Of a stretch of DNA of 64,000 nt, positions 7,856 to 16,380 are shown one piece after another. Below the pieces are notes generated by a model. The model was given only the letters and a program-made list of their open reading frames with translations, was not told where the DNA came from and did no database searches. Where the stretch lies: assembly GCA_001464055.1 (NCBI GenBank), contig LNET01000101.1, forward strand, positions 1 through 64,000, given 5' to 3'. The position numbers and the translations under genes were made by a program. The DNA comes from Burkholderiales bacterium Ga0077543 (GTDB lineage: Bacteria; Pseudomonadota; Gammaproteobacteria; Burkholderiales; Burkholderiaceae_C). The stretch's first letter is position 1. Each line of letters opens with the position of its first letter.

Positions 7856-10800
7856 ATGGCTTCATTCTTCATCGACCGCCCCATCTTCGCCTGGGTCCTG
7901 GCCATCGTCATCATGCTGGCCGGAGGCGCCGCCACCCTGCTGCTGCCGCTGGAGCGCTACCCCGACATCGCCCCCACCCGCGTGGGCATCAACACCAACT
8001 ACCCGGGTGCCTCGGCACAGACCATCGAAGACTCGGTGACCCAGATCATCGAGCAGAGCCTGAAGGGCATCGACGGTCTGCTGTCGATCGAAAGCAGCAG
8101 CAGCGCTGCCGGCAGCGCCAACACCCAGCTCACCTTCGAGGCCGGCACCAACCCCGACACCGCCCAGGTGCAGGTGCAGAACAAGGTGCAGTCGGTCATC
8201 AGCCGGCTGCCGCAGGCGGTGCAGGCCCAGGGCGTGCGGGTGACCAAGGCCAGCACCGAGTTCCTGATGGTGATGATGCTCACCAGCGACGACCCCAGCG
8301 TCAGCTCTGGCGACCTGGGCGATTACCTCAACAGCACCCTGGTCGACATCATCAGCCGGGTCGAGGGCGTGGGCGACGTCAACGTCTTCGGTTCGGGCTA
8401 TGCCATGCGGGTCTGGCTCGACCCGGCCAAGCTGCAGCGCTACAACCTCGTTCCCGGCGACATCCGAACGGCGCTGCAGCAGCAGAACACCGAGGTTTCG
8501 GCAGGGCAGATCGGTGCGCTGCCTGCGCCCGAAGGCCAAAGGCTGTCGGCCATCATCACCGCACGGTCCAAGCTCAACACGGCCGAGCAGTTCCGTGACG
8601 TGGTGCTGCGCGTTCAGCCCGACGGCTCGGCACTGCGCCTGGGCGACGTGGCGCGCGTGGAACTGGGTCGCGACAGCTACACCACGAACGTGCGCAGCAG
8701 CGGCCGGCCTGCCGCCGGCCTGGCCATCTTTCCGGCCAGCGGCGCCAACGCGTTGACCACTGGCGACGCCATCAAGGCCAAGCTCCAGGATCTGGAGCCG
8801 TTCTTCCCGCCGGGCTACAAGGCCACCATCACTTTCGACACCACGCCCTTCGTCCGTGTGTCGATCGAAGGCGTGATCAAGACGCTGGTCGAGGCCATGG
8901 TGCTGGTCGTCGTCATCATGTATCTGTTCATGCAGAACCTGCGGGCCACGCTGATCCCGGCCATTGCCGTGCCAGTGGTGATGCTGGGCACGATGGGCGT
9001 GCTGGCGGTGGCAGGCTTCTCCATCAACACGCTGACGATGTTCGGCCTGGTGCTGGCCATCGGCCTGCTGGTGGACGATGCCATCGTGGTCGTTGAGAAC
9101 GTCGAGCGGCTGATGCGCGAACAAGGCCTGAGCCCGCGCGAAGCCACGCAGCGCAGCATGAAGGAGATCAGCGGTGCCCTGGTGGGCATTGCCGTGGTGT
9201 TGAGCGCTGTTTTCATCCCCATGGCCTTCTTCGGCGGGTCCACGGGTGTGATCTACCGTCAGTTCAGCATCACCGTGGTCAGCGCGATGGTGCTGTCGGT
9301 GCTGGTGGCGATGAGCTTGTCGCCGGCACTGTGCGCCACCCTGCTCAAGCCGGTGAAGGCCGGTGAACACGCCAGCCACGGCGGTCCGTTCGGCCGCCAG
9401 CTGGACTGGTTCTTCGGCGGCTTCAACCGCGGCTTCGACCGCTTCACCGAACGCTATGTCGGCGGTGTCAGCTGGCTGGGCAAGCGCACGATTCGCAGCT
9501 TCCTGGTCTTCCTGCTGCTGGTGGGTTCGACGGCCTGGATGTATGTGACCTTGCCCACTTCCTTTCTCCCCGATGAGGACCAGGGCGGGCTGCAGCTGCA
9601 GGTGCGGATGGCGCCTGGCGCCACCGCGGAACGCATGGAAGCCGTGGCAGCCCAGGTCGAGGCCTACCTGTCCGACCAGCCCGAGGTGCTGTACTACAAC
9701 GTGGTGCGCGGTGCCGGTGGCGACCAGGGTTCGGGCCAGGGTTTCATCCGCCTGACCGACTGGGGCCTGCGCACGGAGGAGAACCAGGCCGCCGGGGCGC
9801 TGGCCGAGCGTTTCAGCCGCGAGCTCGGCCGCCGCGTGCGCGACGCGCAGGTCTTCGTGGTTCAGCCGCCCACCGTGCGCGGCCTGGGTGGCAGCGCCGG
9901 CATCCAGCTGTTCCTGCAAGACCTGGGCGGCCTGGGCCAGCCGGCACTCATTGCCGCGCGTGACCAGCTCATCACCCTGGGCAACCAGCGCCCCGAACTG
10001 GCGCGCACCCGCACCCAGAGCCTGGCCGAAACGCCGCAGCTGAAGATCACCATCGACGACCATCAGGCCGGTGTGCTGGGCGTGTCACCGAACGTCATCA
10101 ACGAGACGCTGGCCATCGCGCTGGGCAGCAGCTATGTCAACGACTTCATCGACCGCGGCCGCGTCAAACGCGTGCTGGTCCAGGGCGAGGGCGCCTACCG
10201 CGCCAGCCCTGAAAACCTGAAGCACTGGTACGTGCGCAACAGCAGCGGCCAGATGGTGTCCATGGCGGCCTTCGCCAGCAGCAGCTGGTCGACCGCGCCG
10301 CGTCAGCTGGTGCGCTACAACGGCAGCCCGGCTTACGAGATCCAGGCCGACGTGCCGCCGGGCGTGAGTTCGGGCGCAGCGATGGTGGCCATGGAAGAGA
10401 TCCTGCGCGAGATGCCGGCGGGCATCGGCTATGAGTGGGCCGGCCGCAGCTTCCAGGAGCGCCTGTCGGGCGACCAGGCGCCGCTGCTGTATGCCGTTTC
10501 CGTGCTGTTCATCTTCCTGTGCCTGGCGGCCTTGTACGAAAGCTGGTCGGTGCCGTTCAGCGTGATGCTGGTGGTGCCGCTGGGCATCCTGGGTGCGCTG
10601 GCAGGCAGCCACCTGGGCGGGCAGAACAACGATGTGTTCTTCCAGGTGGGCCTGCTCACCACGGTGGGGCTGAGCGCGAAGAACGCCATTCTCATCGTCG
10701 AATTCGCCGAGACCCTGCGCCTGCAGGGCATGGGCATCTTCGACGCCACCCTGAAGGCCTGCCGCCAGCGCCTGCGGCCCATCCTGATGACATCGCTGGC

Positions 10801-11017
10801 CTTCGGCATGGGCGTGCTGCCGCTGGCGCTGGCCAGTGGTGCCGGTTCGGGCTCGCAGCAGGCCATCGGATTCGGTGTGCTGGGCGGCATGATCAGCGCC
10901 ACCGTGCTCGGCATCTTCTTCGTGCCTCTGTTCTACCTGTGGGTGAAGTCGCTCTTCTCCCGTGGCCAGGCCCGGCCAGGCGCTGGTGCCGTGCCCGCGC
11001 CGGAGGTGTCGGCGTGA
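7856..11017 (+). CDS. RND multidrug efflux permease (AcrB/MexB, HAE1 family)
   Basis: Proton-driven inner-membrane transporter of 1053 residues, the usual HAE1 length. It opens MASFFIDRPIFAWVLAI, the canonical first helix. The proton-relay residues are at standard positions: Asp407-Asp408 in GLLVDDAIVVVEN of TM4 and Lys942 in SAKNAILIVEFAE of TM10. Two large periplasmic porter/docking loops follow TM1 and TM7 (about 30-340 and 560-870), with 12 helices overall. It starts 23 bases after the adaptor stop and its own stop overlaps the channel gene start, so the three are one operon. HAE1 pumps expel hydrophobic drugs, dyes and detergents; the substrate range of this one cannot be deduced from sequence. 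No heavy-metal (HME) signature is seen. Confidence 0.95.
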   Translation: MASFFIDRPIFAWVLAIVIMLAGGAATLLLPLERYPDIAPTRVGINTNYPGASAQTIEDSVTQIIEQSLKGIDGLLSIESSSSAAGSANTQLTFEAGTNPDTAQVQVQNKVQSVISRLPQAVQAQGVRVTKASTEFLMVMMLTSDDPSVSSGDLGDYLNSTLVDIISRVEGVGDVNVFGSGYAMRVWLDPAKLQRYNLVPGDIRTALQQQNTEVSAGQIGALPAPEGQRLSAIITARSKLNTAEQFRDVVLRVQPDGSALRLGDVARVELGRDSYTTNVRSSGRPAAGLAIFPASGANALTTGDAIKAKLQDLEPFFPPGYKATITFDTTPFVRVSIEGVIKTLVEAMVLVVVIMYLFMQNLRATLIPAIAVPVVMLGTMGVLAVAGFSINTLTMFGLVLAIGLLVDDAIVVVENVERLMREQGLSPREATQRSMKEISGALVGIAVVLSAVFIPMAFFGGSTGVIYRQFSITVVSAMVLSVLVAMSLSPALCATLLKPVKAGEHASHGGPFGRQLDWFFGGFNRGFDRFTERYVGGVSWLGKRTIRSFLVFLLLVGSTAWMYVTLPTSFLPDEDQGGLQLQVRMAPGATAERMEAVAAQVEAYLSDQPEVLYYNVVRGAGGDQGSGQGFIRLTDWGLRTEENQAAGALAERFSRELGRRVRDAQVFVVQPPTVRGLGGSAGIQLFLQDLGGLGQPALIAARDQLITLGNQRPELARTRTQSLAETPQLKITIDDHQAGVLGVSPNVINETLAIALGSSYVNDFIDRGRVKRVLVQGEGAYRASPENLKHWYVRNSSGQMVSMAAFASSSWSTAPRQLVRYNGSPAYEIQADVPPGVSSGAAMVAMEEILREMPAGIGYEWAGRSFQERLSGDQAPLLYAVSVLFIFLCLAALYESWSVPFSVMLVVPLGILGALAGSHLGGQNNDVFFQVGLLTTVGLSAKNAILIVEFAETLRLQGMGIFDATLKACRQRLRPILMTSLAFGMGVLPLALASGAGSGSQQAIGFGVLGGMISATVLGIFFVPLFYLWVKSLFSRGQARPGAGAVPAPEVSA

Positions 11018-12399
11018 AGCGGCTCTGGCTGACGATCTCGGCGGCGGCGCTGGCGGGCTGCGGCAGCCTGGTGCCCCCGACCGAGCCGCCCAATGCGGCG
11101 CTGCGCGAGAGCTTTCGCGTCGGCGCTGCCGAGCCCTCCATGGCTGCGCCCGCAGCGACCCATGAGTGGGACGGTTTCTTCGTCGACGCACGGCTGCGTC
11201 AGGTCGTGGGCCTGGCGCTGGCCGAGAACCGCAGCCTGCGTGCCGGGGTTGCAGCCGTGGAGCGCGCCCGGGCGCTGTACGGCATCAGCCAGGCTGCCCG
11301 CCTGCCGGAGTTCGAGGCCACGGCCACGGCCGGGCGCCAGCGTGCGGCGGGCAGCACGGCCGGCAGCTACGGGGTGTCGCTGGGGCTGGCGTCCTGGGAG
11401 ATCGATCTCTTCAACCGCATGGGCAGCCTGGAAGGCGCGGCACTGGCTCGCTTCCTGGCGCAACAGGAAACTCAACAAGGCGCGCGGCTGGCCCTGGTGG
11501 CCAGCGTCACCGACGCCTGGCTGACCCTGGCCGCCGAACGCCAGCGCCTGCGCCTGGCCGAGACGCTGCGCGACAGCCAGCAGAAGACGCTGGCACTGAC
11601 CGACAGGCAGGCCGAGCTGGGTGCGGCTTCGGGCCTGCAGCGCGCCCGCGCGCAGACCGCCTTCGAGGCCGCCCGCGGCGAGGCCGCGCGCAGCGTTGCC
11701 GCGGTGGTGCAGGCGCGGCTGGCGCTCGAAGCCCTGGTGGGCCAGCCGCTGCCTGAATCGCTGTTGCCTGCGGAACAGGCGGGTCCGGCCACTGCCTTGC
11801 CGGCCATACCGGGCGACCTGCCGGCCACCGTGCTCCTGCAGCGGCCCGACCTGCGCGCAGCCGAACAGCGGCTGCAGGCCGCGGCCTTCGACGTCGGTGC
11901 CGCGCGCGCTGCGCGTTTTCCGCGCCTGACGCTGACCGCCAGCGCCGGCACGCGCAGCCCCGAACTGGACGGCCTGTTCCGCGCCGGCAGCGGCGTCTTC
12001 AGCCTGCTGCCCGTGCTGAACGTCCCGCTCTTCGATGCAGGCGAACGCCAGGCCCAGGTCGACGCCAGCCAGGCCACGCGCCGCGAGGCGCTGGCACTGT
12101 ACGAATCGGCCTTGCAGTCGGCCTTTCGGGAAGTGGCCGACGCGCTGGCTGTTCGCGACAGCCTGACTGAACGGCTGGCGGCGCAGCAGGCCCAGGCACA
12201 GGCCGCAGAGCGCAGCCTGGCGCTGGCCGACCGCAGCTACCGACTGGGTGGCGCCAGCCAGCTGGAACTGCTGGATGCACAGCGCCAGCTGACGGCGGCC
12301 CAGCAGGGCCTGGTGAGCCTGCGCCAGACCGAGCAGGCCAACCGCGTGAACCTGCTGCGCGCCTTGGGCGGGCGCTGGACCACAATCACGCCGGGCTGA
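11014..12399 (+). CDS. RND outer-membrane factor lipoprotein (OprM/NodT family)
   Basis: Trimeric outer-membrane channel completing the tripartite pump, 461 residues. GTG 11014 overlaps the permease stop (GTGA). The signal peptide ends AAALAGC, a lipobox, so the amino terminus should be lipidated. The protein has the duplicated TolC-like structure: each half has a long Ala/Gln/Arg-rich helix pair and an amphipathic beta segment (SYGVSLGLASWEIDLFNR and VFSLLPVLNVPLFDAG are the two strand-rich pieces typical of NodT proteins). LLQRPDLRAAEQRL is the family's strongly conserved block. Its presence means the pump does not need a shared TolC. Confidence 0.93.
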   Translation: MKRLWLTISAAALAGCGSLVPPTEPPNAALRESFRVGAAEPSMAAPAATHEWDGFFVDARLRQVVGLALAENRSLRAGVAAVERARALYGISQAARLPEFEATATAGRQRAAGSTAGSYGVSLGLASWEIDLFNRMGSLEGAALARFLAQQETQQGARLALVASVTDAWLTLAAERQRLRLAETLRDSQQKTLALTDRQAELGAASGLQRARAQTAFEAARGEAARSVAAVVQARLALEALVGQPLPESLLPAEQAGPATALPAIPGDLPATVLLQRPDLRAAEQRLQAAAFDVGAARAARFPRLTLTASAGTRSPELDGLFRAGSGVFSLLPVLNVPLFDAGERQAQVDASQATRREALALYESALQSAFREVADALAVRDSLTERLAAQQAQAQAAERSLALADRSYRLGGASQLELLDAQRQLTAAQQGLVSLRQTEQANRVNLLRALGGRWTTITPG

Positions 12400-12410
12400 G
12401 GAGACACCGG

Positions 12411-12647
12411 TTGAAGACCTACGACATCGAAGTGCAACGCCTGAAGTCGCTCAGGCACGACAAGGGCCTGATCGAGATCGGCCTGGACGTGCTGGTGCTC
12501 CCGCGACCGGCCCGCGACGAAGGGGCCACCACCAGCAGCCTGCGCCTGCCGGTGGAGCATGCGCGCTCGCTGCTGGTGTTGCTGAAGCAGCAGATCGCCG
12601 AACTGGACAAGCTGCAGCCGCGCAGCCGCCGTTCAGGCCGCTGCTAG
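12411..12647 (+). CDS. Small conserved-looking hypothetical protein
   Basis: A 78-residue protein from TTG 12411, with GAGGAG 7 bases upstream beginning inside the preceding stop region, so it is probably cotranscribed with the efflux operon. It has no signal peptide or membrane helix. The sequence alternates strand-like segments (KGLIEIGLDVLVLPRP, SSLRLPVEHARSLL) with a helix (LLVLLKQQIAELDKL) and ends in a basic tail with a final Cys. I do not recognise the family. It could be a small regulatory or nucleic-acid-binding protein; that is only a guess from its charge. Confidence 0.6.
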   Translation: MKTYDIEVQRLKSLRHDKGLIEIGLDVLVLPRPARDEGATTSSLRLPVEHARSLLVLLKQQIAELDKLQPRSRRSGRC

Positions 12648-12662
12648 CCAGCCGGCTGCTGC

Positions 12663-13331
12663 TCAGCGCCTGCCCCGGCCTTCACGCGGGGCGACGGGGG
12701 CGGCCTGCTCCAGCCAGACCAGGGTGTCCAGTTGCGACAGCAGGTGCGCCACGTAGGCCGGCGACAGGCCCTGCAGTCGCTGCAGGCACCGCAGCACCAG
12801 GCGATGCGAGTTCAGGGGTCCGGGGTTGTCTGGCAGGCTGGCCAGAGAACGGGCGATCTGCCGGTCGACCCGCAGTCGCGTCCAGGTGTTGCGGGCCGCG
12901 CGGACAGCGCGCAGTTCCGGGAGGTGAGCCACTGGGTTTGAGTTGTCCGGCTGCGGTCCCTTGTCGGCCGCGGGTGCGCCAGCCAGCCCGCCATCGATAT
13001 GCTGCAGCAGGCTGGCCAGCGGCCTGCTTTCGGCCTGTGCCGCCAGCGCCCGGCACTGCTGGTGCATCGCCTCGAAGCGAGCCTCGGCGAAGAGCCGCTG
13101 CAGCGCGGCGGCGGCTGCCGGAAAGCGCTTTTGCGCTTCGGCCAGTGCCGCGGCCGCGACATCCCGCGCCGCTTCGAGCTCGCGTTCGTAAGCGCCGCTT
13201 GCCTGCGCCAGGCGGGTCATCAGCAGGGCCCTGGCCGGGCCGTCGACCTGCGCCGCCCGGCGGGCCAGGGCGTCCAGGTAGCACCGGCGAACGGGGTCGA
13301 ATGAGGGCTGGGGCGGCATGGATTCGCGCAT
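12663..13331 (-). CDS. DUF2894 domain protein, last gene of the stator-like cassette
   Basis: Cytoplasmic-looking protein of about 222 residues with no signal or membrane segment. The first half is Ala/Arg/Glu-rich and helical (probable coiled coil), the middle is a low-complexity linker rich in Pro and Asn, and the second half (LPELRAVRAARNTWTRLR onward) is a compact helical domain ending in a basic tail. I match it to DUF2894, which is regularly found beside DUF802/OmpA/DUF3348 genes in Burkholderiales. ATG 13331 lies 10 bases after the OmpA-gene stop; an in-frame ATG at 13373 overlaps that gene. The role is unknown; position suggests a cytosolic partner of the membrane complex. Confidence 0.75.
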   Translation of the reverse strand: MRESMPPQPSFDPVRRCYLDALARRAAQVDGPARALLMTRLAQASGAYERELEAARDVAAAALAEAQKRFPAAAAALQRLFAEARFEAMHQQCRALAAQAESRPLASLLQHIDGGLAGAPAADKGPQPDNSNPVAHLPELRAVRAARNTWTRLRVDRQIARSLASLPDNPGPLNSHRLVLRCLQRLQGLSPAYVAHLLSQLDTLVWLEQAAPVAPREGRGRR

Positions 13332-13341
13332 CGTCTTCGCC

Positions 13342-13995
13342 TCAGCGGCCGGGCACGGCGTCGACGTCGCCACGGTCGCCCGTGCGCGGCACCGGGGCCA
13401 TCTCGACGCGCCGGTTGCGGGCGCGCCCGCTTTCGTCGGTGTTCGAGGCCACGGGCTGCTGCTGCCCGAACGCCGCGGCGAACACCGAAGAGGCCGGCAC
13501 GCCTTCCTCGATCAGCGCGCGGGTCACTGTCAGCGCACGTTGCGCCGACAGTTCCAGGTTGTCGGCGAACTGGGCATTGCTTTCGCGCACCGGCCGGTCG
13601 TCGGTGAAGCCGCTGACCATCAGCAGTTCGCCGCGGCTGCCCAGGTAGGCCGCCAACGGCGGCGCCAGGCTCTTCAGCAGCTGGCGGCCTTCGGGCTGCA
13701 GCCGGTCCGAGTTCAATGAGAACAGCACGCTGCCGCTGATGCCGATGCGCCCCTGGTCCAGGGTCACTCGGCCGGCGGCCAGCGGCACCGCCAGGGCCCG
13801 CTCCAGCGCCTGCCGCCGCTGTTCCTCGGCCTGGCGCTTCTGTACTTCGTTGGCCAGGCTGCTGACCAGCTCCAGCTGCACGCCCAGCACCAGCACCAGC
13901 ATCAGCACGAAGGCGCCCAGCAGTCCGGCCATCAGGTCGCCGAACACGGCCCAGACCGGCGTGCCGGTGTCCAGCGCGATGTCGGATTCGTCCAT
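13342..13995 (-). CDS. MotB/ZorB-like OmpA-family protein
   Basis: 217 residues built like the peptidoglycan-anchored half of a stator. A short cytosolic leader is followed by one transmembrane helix (about 13-36, PVWAVFGDLMAGLLGAF). Asp20 in FGDLMAG is placed like the proton-carrying Asp32 of E. coli MotB in YADFMTAM. After a charged linker comes an OmpA C-terminal domain: VLFSLNSDRLQPEG, VSGFTDDRPVR, the LSAQRA helix and the closing NRRVEM motif that binds peptidoglycan. It begins one base after the DUF802 stop, so the two are translationally coupled. Motility is not implied, as no flagellar genes are near. ZorB of Zorya defence has the same architecture, but the Zorya effectors are absent here. 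Confidence 0.85.
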   Translation of the reverse strand: MDESDIALDTGTPVWAVFGDLMAGLLGAFVLMLVLVLGVQLELVSSLANEVQKRQAEEQRRQALERALAVPLAAGRVTLDQGRIGISGSVLFSLNSDRLQPEGRQLLKSLAPPLAAYLGSRGELLMVSGFTDDRPVRESNAQFADNLELSAQRALTVTRALIEEGVPASSVFAAAFGQQQPVASNTDESGRARNRRVEMAPVPRTGDRGDVDAVPGR

Positions 13996-13996
13996 G

Positions 13997-15718
13997 TCAG
14001 GCCAGCGCGCCGGCCAGCGTTGCCGGGCGCAGCGCCAGCTGCCGCAGGTCGTCGACGATCTGCTGCTGCGACGAGATGCTCAGGTCGACGATCTCGCGTG
14101 CCTGGGCCACGTAGTACGCCAGCTGCTCGTCGCTGCGCGTGGTGGACCTGGCCAATGCGGCTTCGATGCGCTGCAACTGGCCGGTCAGCGCTTCGCTGGA
14201 CGCGCTGAACATCTGCACCGCCATCCCGAAGGCCTCGCCCAGGCTGGCCAGTTCCACTGCACTGGCCGTGACCTGCGCTGCCGCGTCGGCGCTGCGCGCG
14301 GCTTCCGCGTCCATGCGCTGGCCGAAGTTCTGGCTGGTCTGCTGCAGCGTCGTGGCGGCGGTGCCCAGCAAGGTGGCCACGGCCGAGCGCTGCTCGGAGC
14401 TGGCCTGGGTGAGCGTGTCGAGCAGGCTGCTCAATCCAGCCATGATGCGCTGGCGTTCGCCCAGCATTTCGGTGTCGCGCAGCAGGCTGCTGCTGAGCTG
14501 CTGGCGCAGTTCAGCCACCAGCGCGGCCGCGGCGCGGGGTGCTTCGGCTGCGGCTTGGAGCACTTGCGCGATGTCAGCGACGCTGGCGCGGGCCTGGGTG
14601 GCGGCCTGGGCCTGGAGTTCGCGTCCGGTCTCGGCCAAGGTCTCGGTCCACGCGGCCAGGCGTTGCCGGTCTTGCGCCGCGGCGGCGTCGTGTTGCCGGG
14701 CCTGGACCTGGGCCACCGCTTCCAGCAGGGCGCTGGAGCGGGCCTCGAACTGCGCCGACCACTTCGCCAGCGTGAGCTGCATGCTCTCGGCCATGTGCTG
14801 CTGGAAGGCCGAGGTCTCGCGCGCCATGCCGGCGACGGTCGACTCCACCAGCGGCTTCAGCGTCGCTGCCGCCAGCTGCGCACTCTGGCTCAGGCTGTGC
14901 TGCAGAGAGCGGTCGACCGACGCCGCGAGTTCGGCGTAGCTGGTCTGCGCGTGCTGGTGGAAACGGTCCTGGCCGCTCAGCAGGTGTTGGTTCAGGGTTT
15001 CGCCCTGGCTCTGCAGCTGCGCCATCAGGGCCTGCACCTGGGCCAGCAGCTCGGGCATCCGCCGGGCCTGGGCCTGCAGGGTGTCCAGCGTCTGCTGGCG
15101 CTGATGGGCCAGCGTGAAACCGTGCAGCCGCGTGGCGATCTGCGTGTCCAGCGTGCGCGCGGCCTGGAGCCGGTCGCGCCTGCACAAGGCCGACATCAGG
15201 CCCAGCATCGCCGAGGCTGCCACGCCCGCCACCGAGGTGCCGAAGGCCAGTCCCAGCCCCTTCACGGGTGCGGCCAGGGCGGCGCGGATGGTCGGCAGGT
15301 CGGTCGTGGTTTCCAGCGCCAGGACGGCGCCGTTCAGGGTGAGAACCATGCCCAGGAAGGTGCCCAGCATGCCCAGCAGCACCAGCAGGCCGACGAGGTA
15401 CGGCGTCATCGCCGGCCCGGGCAGCGCCGTGCGTTCGCCCTCGATGCGTTGGCGCACCGCAGGGCGCAGTGCAGGGTGCAGCCCGTCCAGCCAGTCGGCC
15501 AGGCGCAGGGGTGCTTCAGGCAGTGTCGCCAGCGCGGTGTGCAGCGTCTGCGTGGCCTTCTGGAAGCGGTGCAACTCCAGCGCGCCCAGTCCGTACACGA
15601 CGCCGATCAGCACGGTCATCGTCAGGGCCAGCGGGCTGTGGCCCAGGAAGCCGTACCCGACCCAGGCGATGACGGCCAGGCCCAGCACGAAGGCACCGGT
15701 GGAAAGCGGTCTGTTCAT
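13997..15718 (-). CDS. DUF802 protein, MotA/ExbB/ZorA-like with long coiled-coil tail
   Basis: 573-residue inner-membrane protein. Two helices lie near 8-25 and 29-47, then a short cytosolic segment, then TM3 (about 106-130, LGMLGTFLGMVLTLNG) and TM4 (about 153-178, GLGLAFGTSVAGVAASA). The LGxLGT and the AL...GLxxAFGT patterns recall the proton-channel helices of ExbB/TolQ/MotA. The remaining nearly 400 residues are Ala/Gln/Leu-rich heptads, a very long cytoplasmic coiled coil like the tail of ZorA. I identify it as DUF802. Its start overlaps the upstream gene's stop (ATGA) and it is followed one base later by the MotB-like gene. I infer a proton-driven stator; the coupled output is unknown. 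Confidence 0.8.
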   Translation of the reverse strand: MNRPLSTGAFVLGLAVIAWVGYGFLGHSPLALTMTVLIGVVYGLGALELHRFQKATQTLHTALATLPEAPLRLADWLDGLHPALRPAVRQRIEGERTALPGPAMTPYLVGLLVLLGMLGTFLGMVLTLNGAVLALETTTDLPTIRAALAAPVKGLGLAFGTSVAGVAASAMLGLMSALCRRDRLQAARTLDTQIATRLHGFTLAHQRQQTLDTLQAQARRMPELLAQVQALMAQLQSQGETLNQHLLSGQDRFHQHAQTSYAELAASVDRSLQHSLSQSAQLAAATLKPLVESTVAGMARETSAFQQHMAESMQLTLAKWSAQFEARSSALLEAVAQVQARQHDAAAAQDRQRLAAWTETLAETGRELQAQAATQARASVADIAQVLQAAAEAPRAAAALVAELRQQLSSSLLRDTEMLGERQRIMAGLSSLLDTLTQASSEQRSAVATLLGTAATTLQQTSQNFGQRMDAEAARSADAAAQVTASAVELASLGEAFGMAVQMFSASSEALTGQLQRIEAALARSTTRSDEQLAYYVAQAREIVDLSISSQQQIVDDLRQLALRPATLAGALA

Positions 15719-16380
15719 GGCGGCGTTGCGGGCTGCGGCCCGAGAGATTCGATCAGCCCTTCGACCGGCTGCCAGCGGGTGTGCAGTTCGGCCAGCAGCG
15801 CGCGTTGCCAGACGGTGCCCTCGGCGGGATCGTCGCGCGTGTCCTGGCGGGTGCGGGCAAGGTGCCGGCCCAGCAGTGTCGGCACGCTGGCCAGCAGCCG
15901 GCGTTCATGGCCCGCCAGTGCACGTTCGAGCACGGCGTCGAGCGCGGCCAGCTGGGCGCCTTCTGGCGATTGGGCGGCCAAGGCCGTGCGCAACGCGGCG
16001 CGGGTGCTCAGCACGCAGGTGGCCAGCTCGTGCTGGTGGGCCCGGTAGCTGGCGCGGCAGCGATCGCGATCGGCCGGGCTTTCTGCGAAGACGCTGTCGG
16101 CGGCGATGCCCGAGGCCAGGCCGATCTTCGCCCGCCGGGCGTTTTCGATGGCGAGTGCCACCCGAGCCCGCGGCATGGCGCTGGGTCTGGCTGCGGGCTC
16201 GGCCGGACCCAGGGCGGCCGACAAGGCAATCGCATCGGTCCAGTCCAGCCACTGGCTGAGTCGCTCGGCGGCGGTCTGGGGGCTCGGGGCGGATTCGACG
16301 CCGTCCAGGGCGGCCAGCGTTCGTACGAGGATCGGGCTGTCGAAGCCAGGGGCCGGGGCGGGGCGCGAAGACACTGACAT
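15715..16380 (-). CDS. DUF3348 family protein, first gene of the cassette
   Basis: 221 residues from ATG 16380, no signal peptide or membrane segment, mostly helical and Ala/Arg-rich. It matches the DUF3348 pattern: an opening SPILVRTLAALDGV, then AAERLSQWLDWTDAIALS. The frame is open upstream to 16479, but that leader is low-complexity and the ribosome site is poor in either case. Its stop overlaps the DUF802 start, placing it first in a four-gene unit transcribed away from etfBA. Function is unknown; the fixed linkage suggests it belongs to the same envelope complex. Confidence 0.75.
   Translation of the reverse strand: MSVSSRPAPAPGFDSPILVRTLAALDGVESAPSPQTAAERLSQWLDWTDAIALSAALGPAEPAARPSAMPRARVALAIENARRAKIGLASGIAADSVFAESPADRDRCRASYRAHQHELATCVLSTRAALRTALAAQSPEGAQLAALDAVLERALAGHERRLLASVPTLLGRHLARTRQDTRDDPAEGTVWQRALLAELHTRWQPVEGLIESLGPQPATPP

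Noticed and set aside
12663..16380. A complete Zorya anti-phage system
   Set aside because: Only the ZorAB-like architecture is present; no ZorC, ZorD helicase or ZorE nuclease-like gene is near, and the cassette sits among housekeeping genes. Also considered MotAB and Tol/Exb, but there are no flagellar or TolA/TonB genes.
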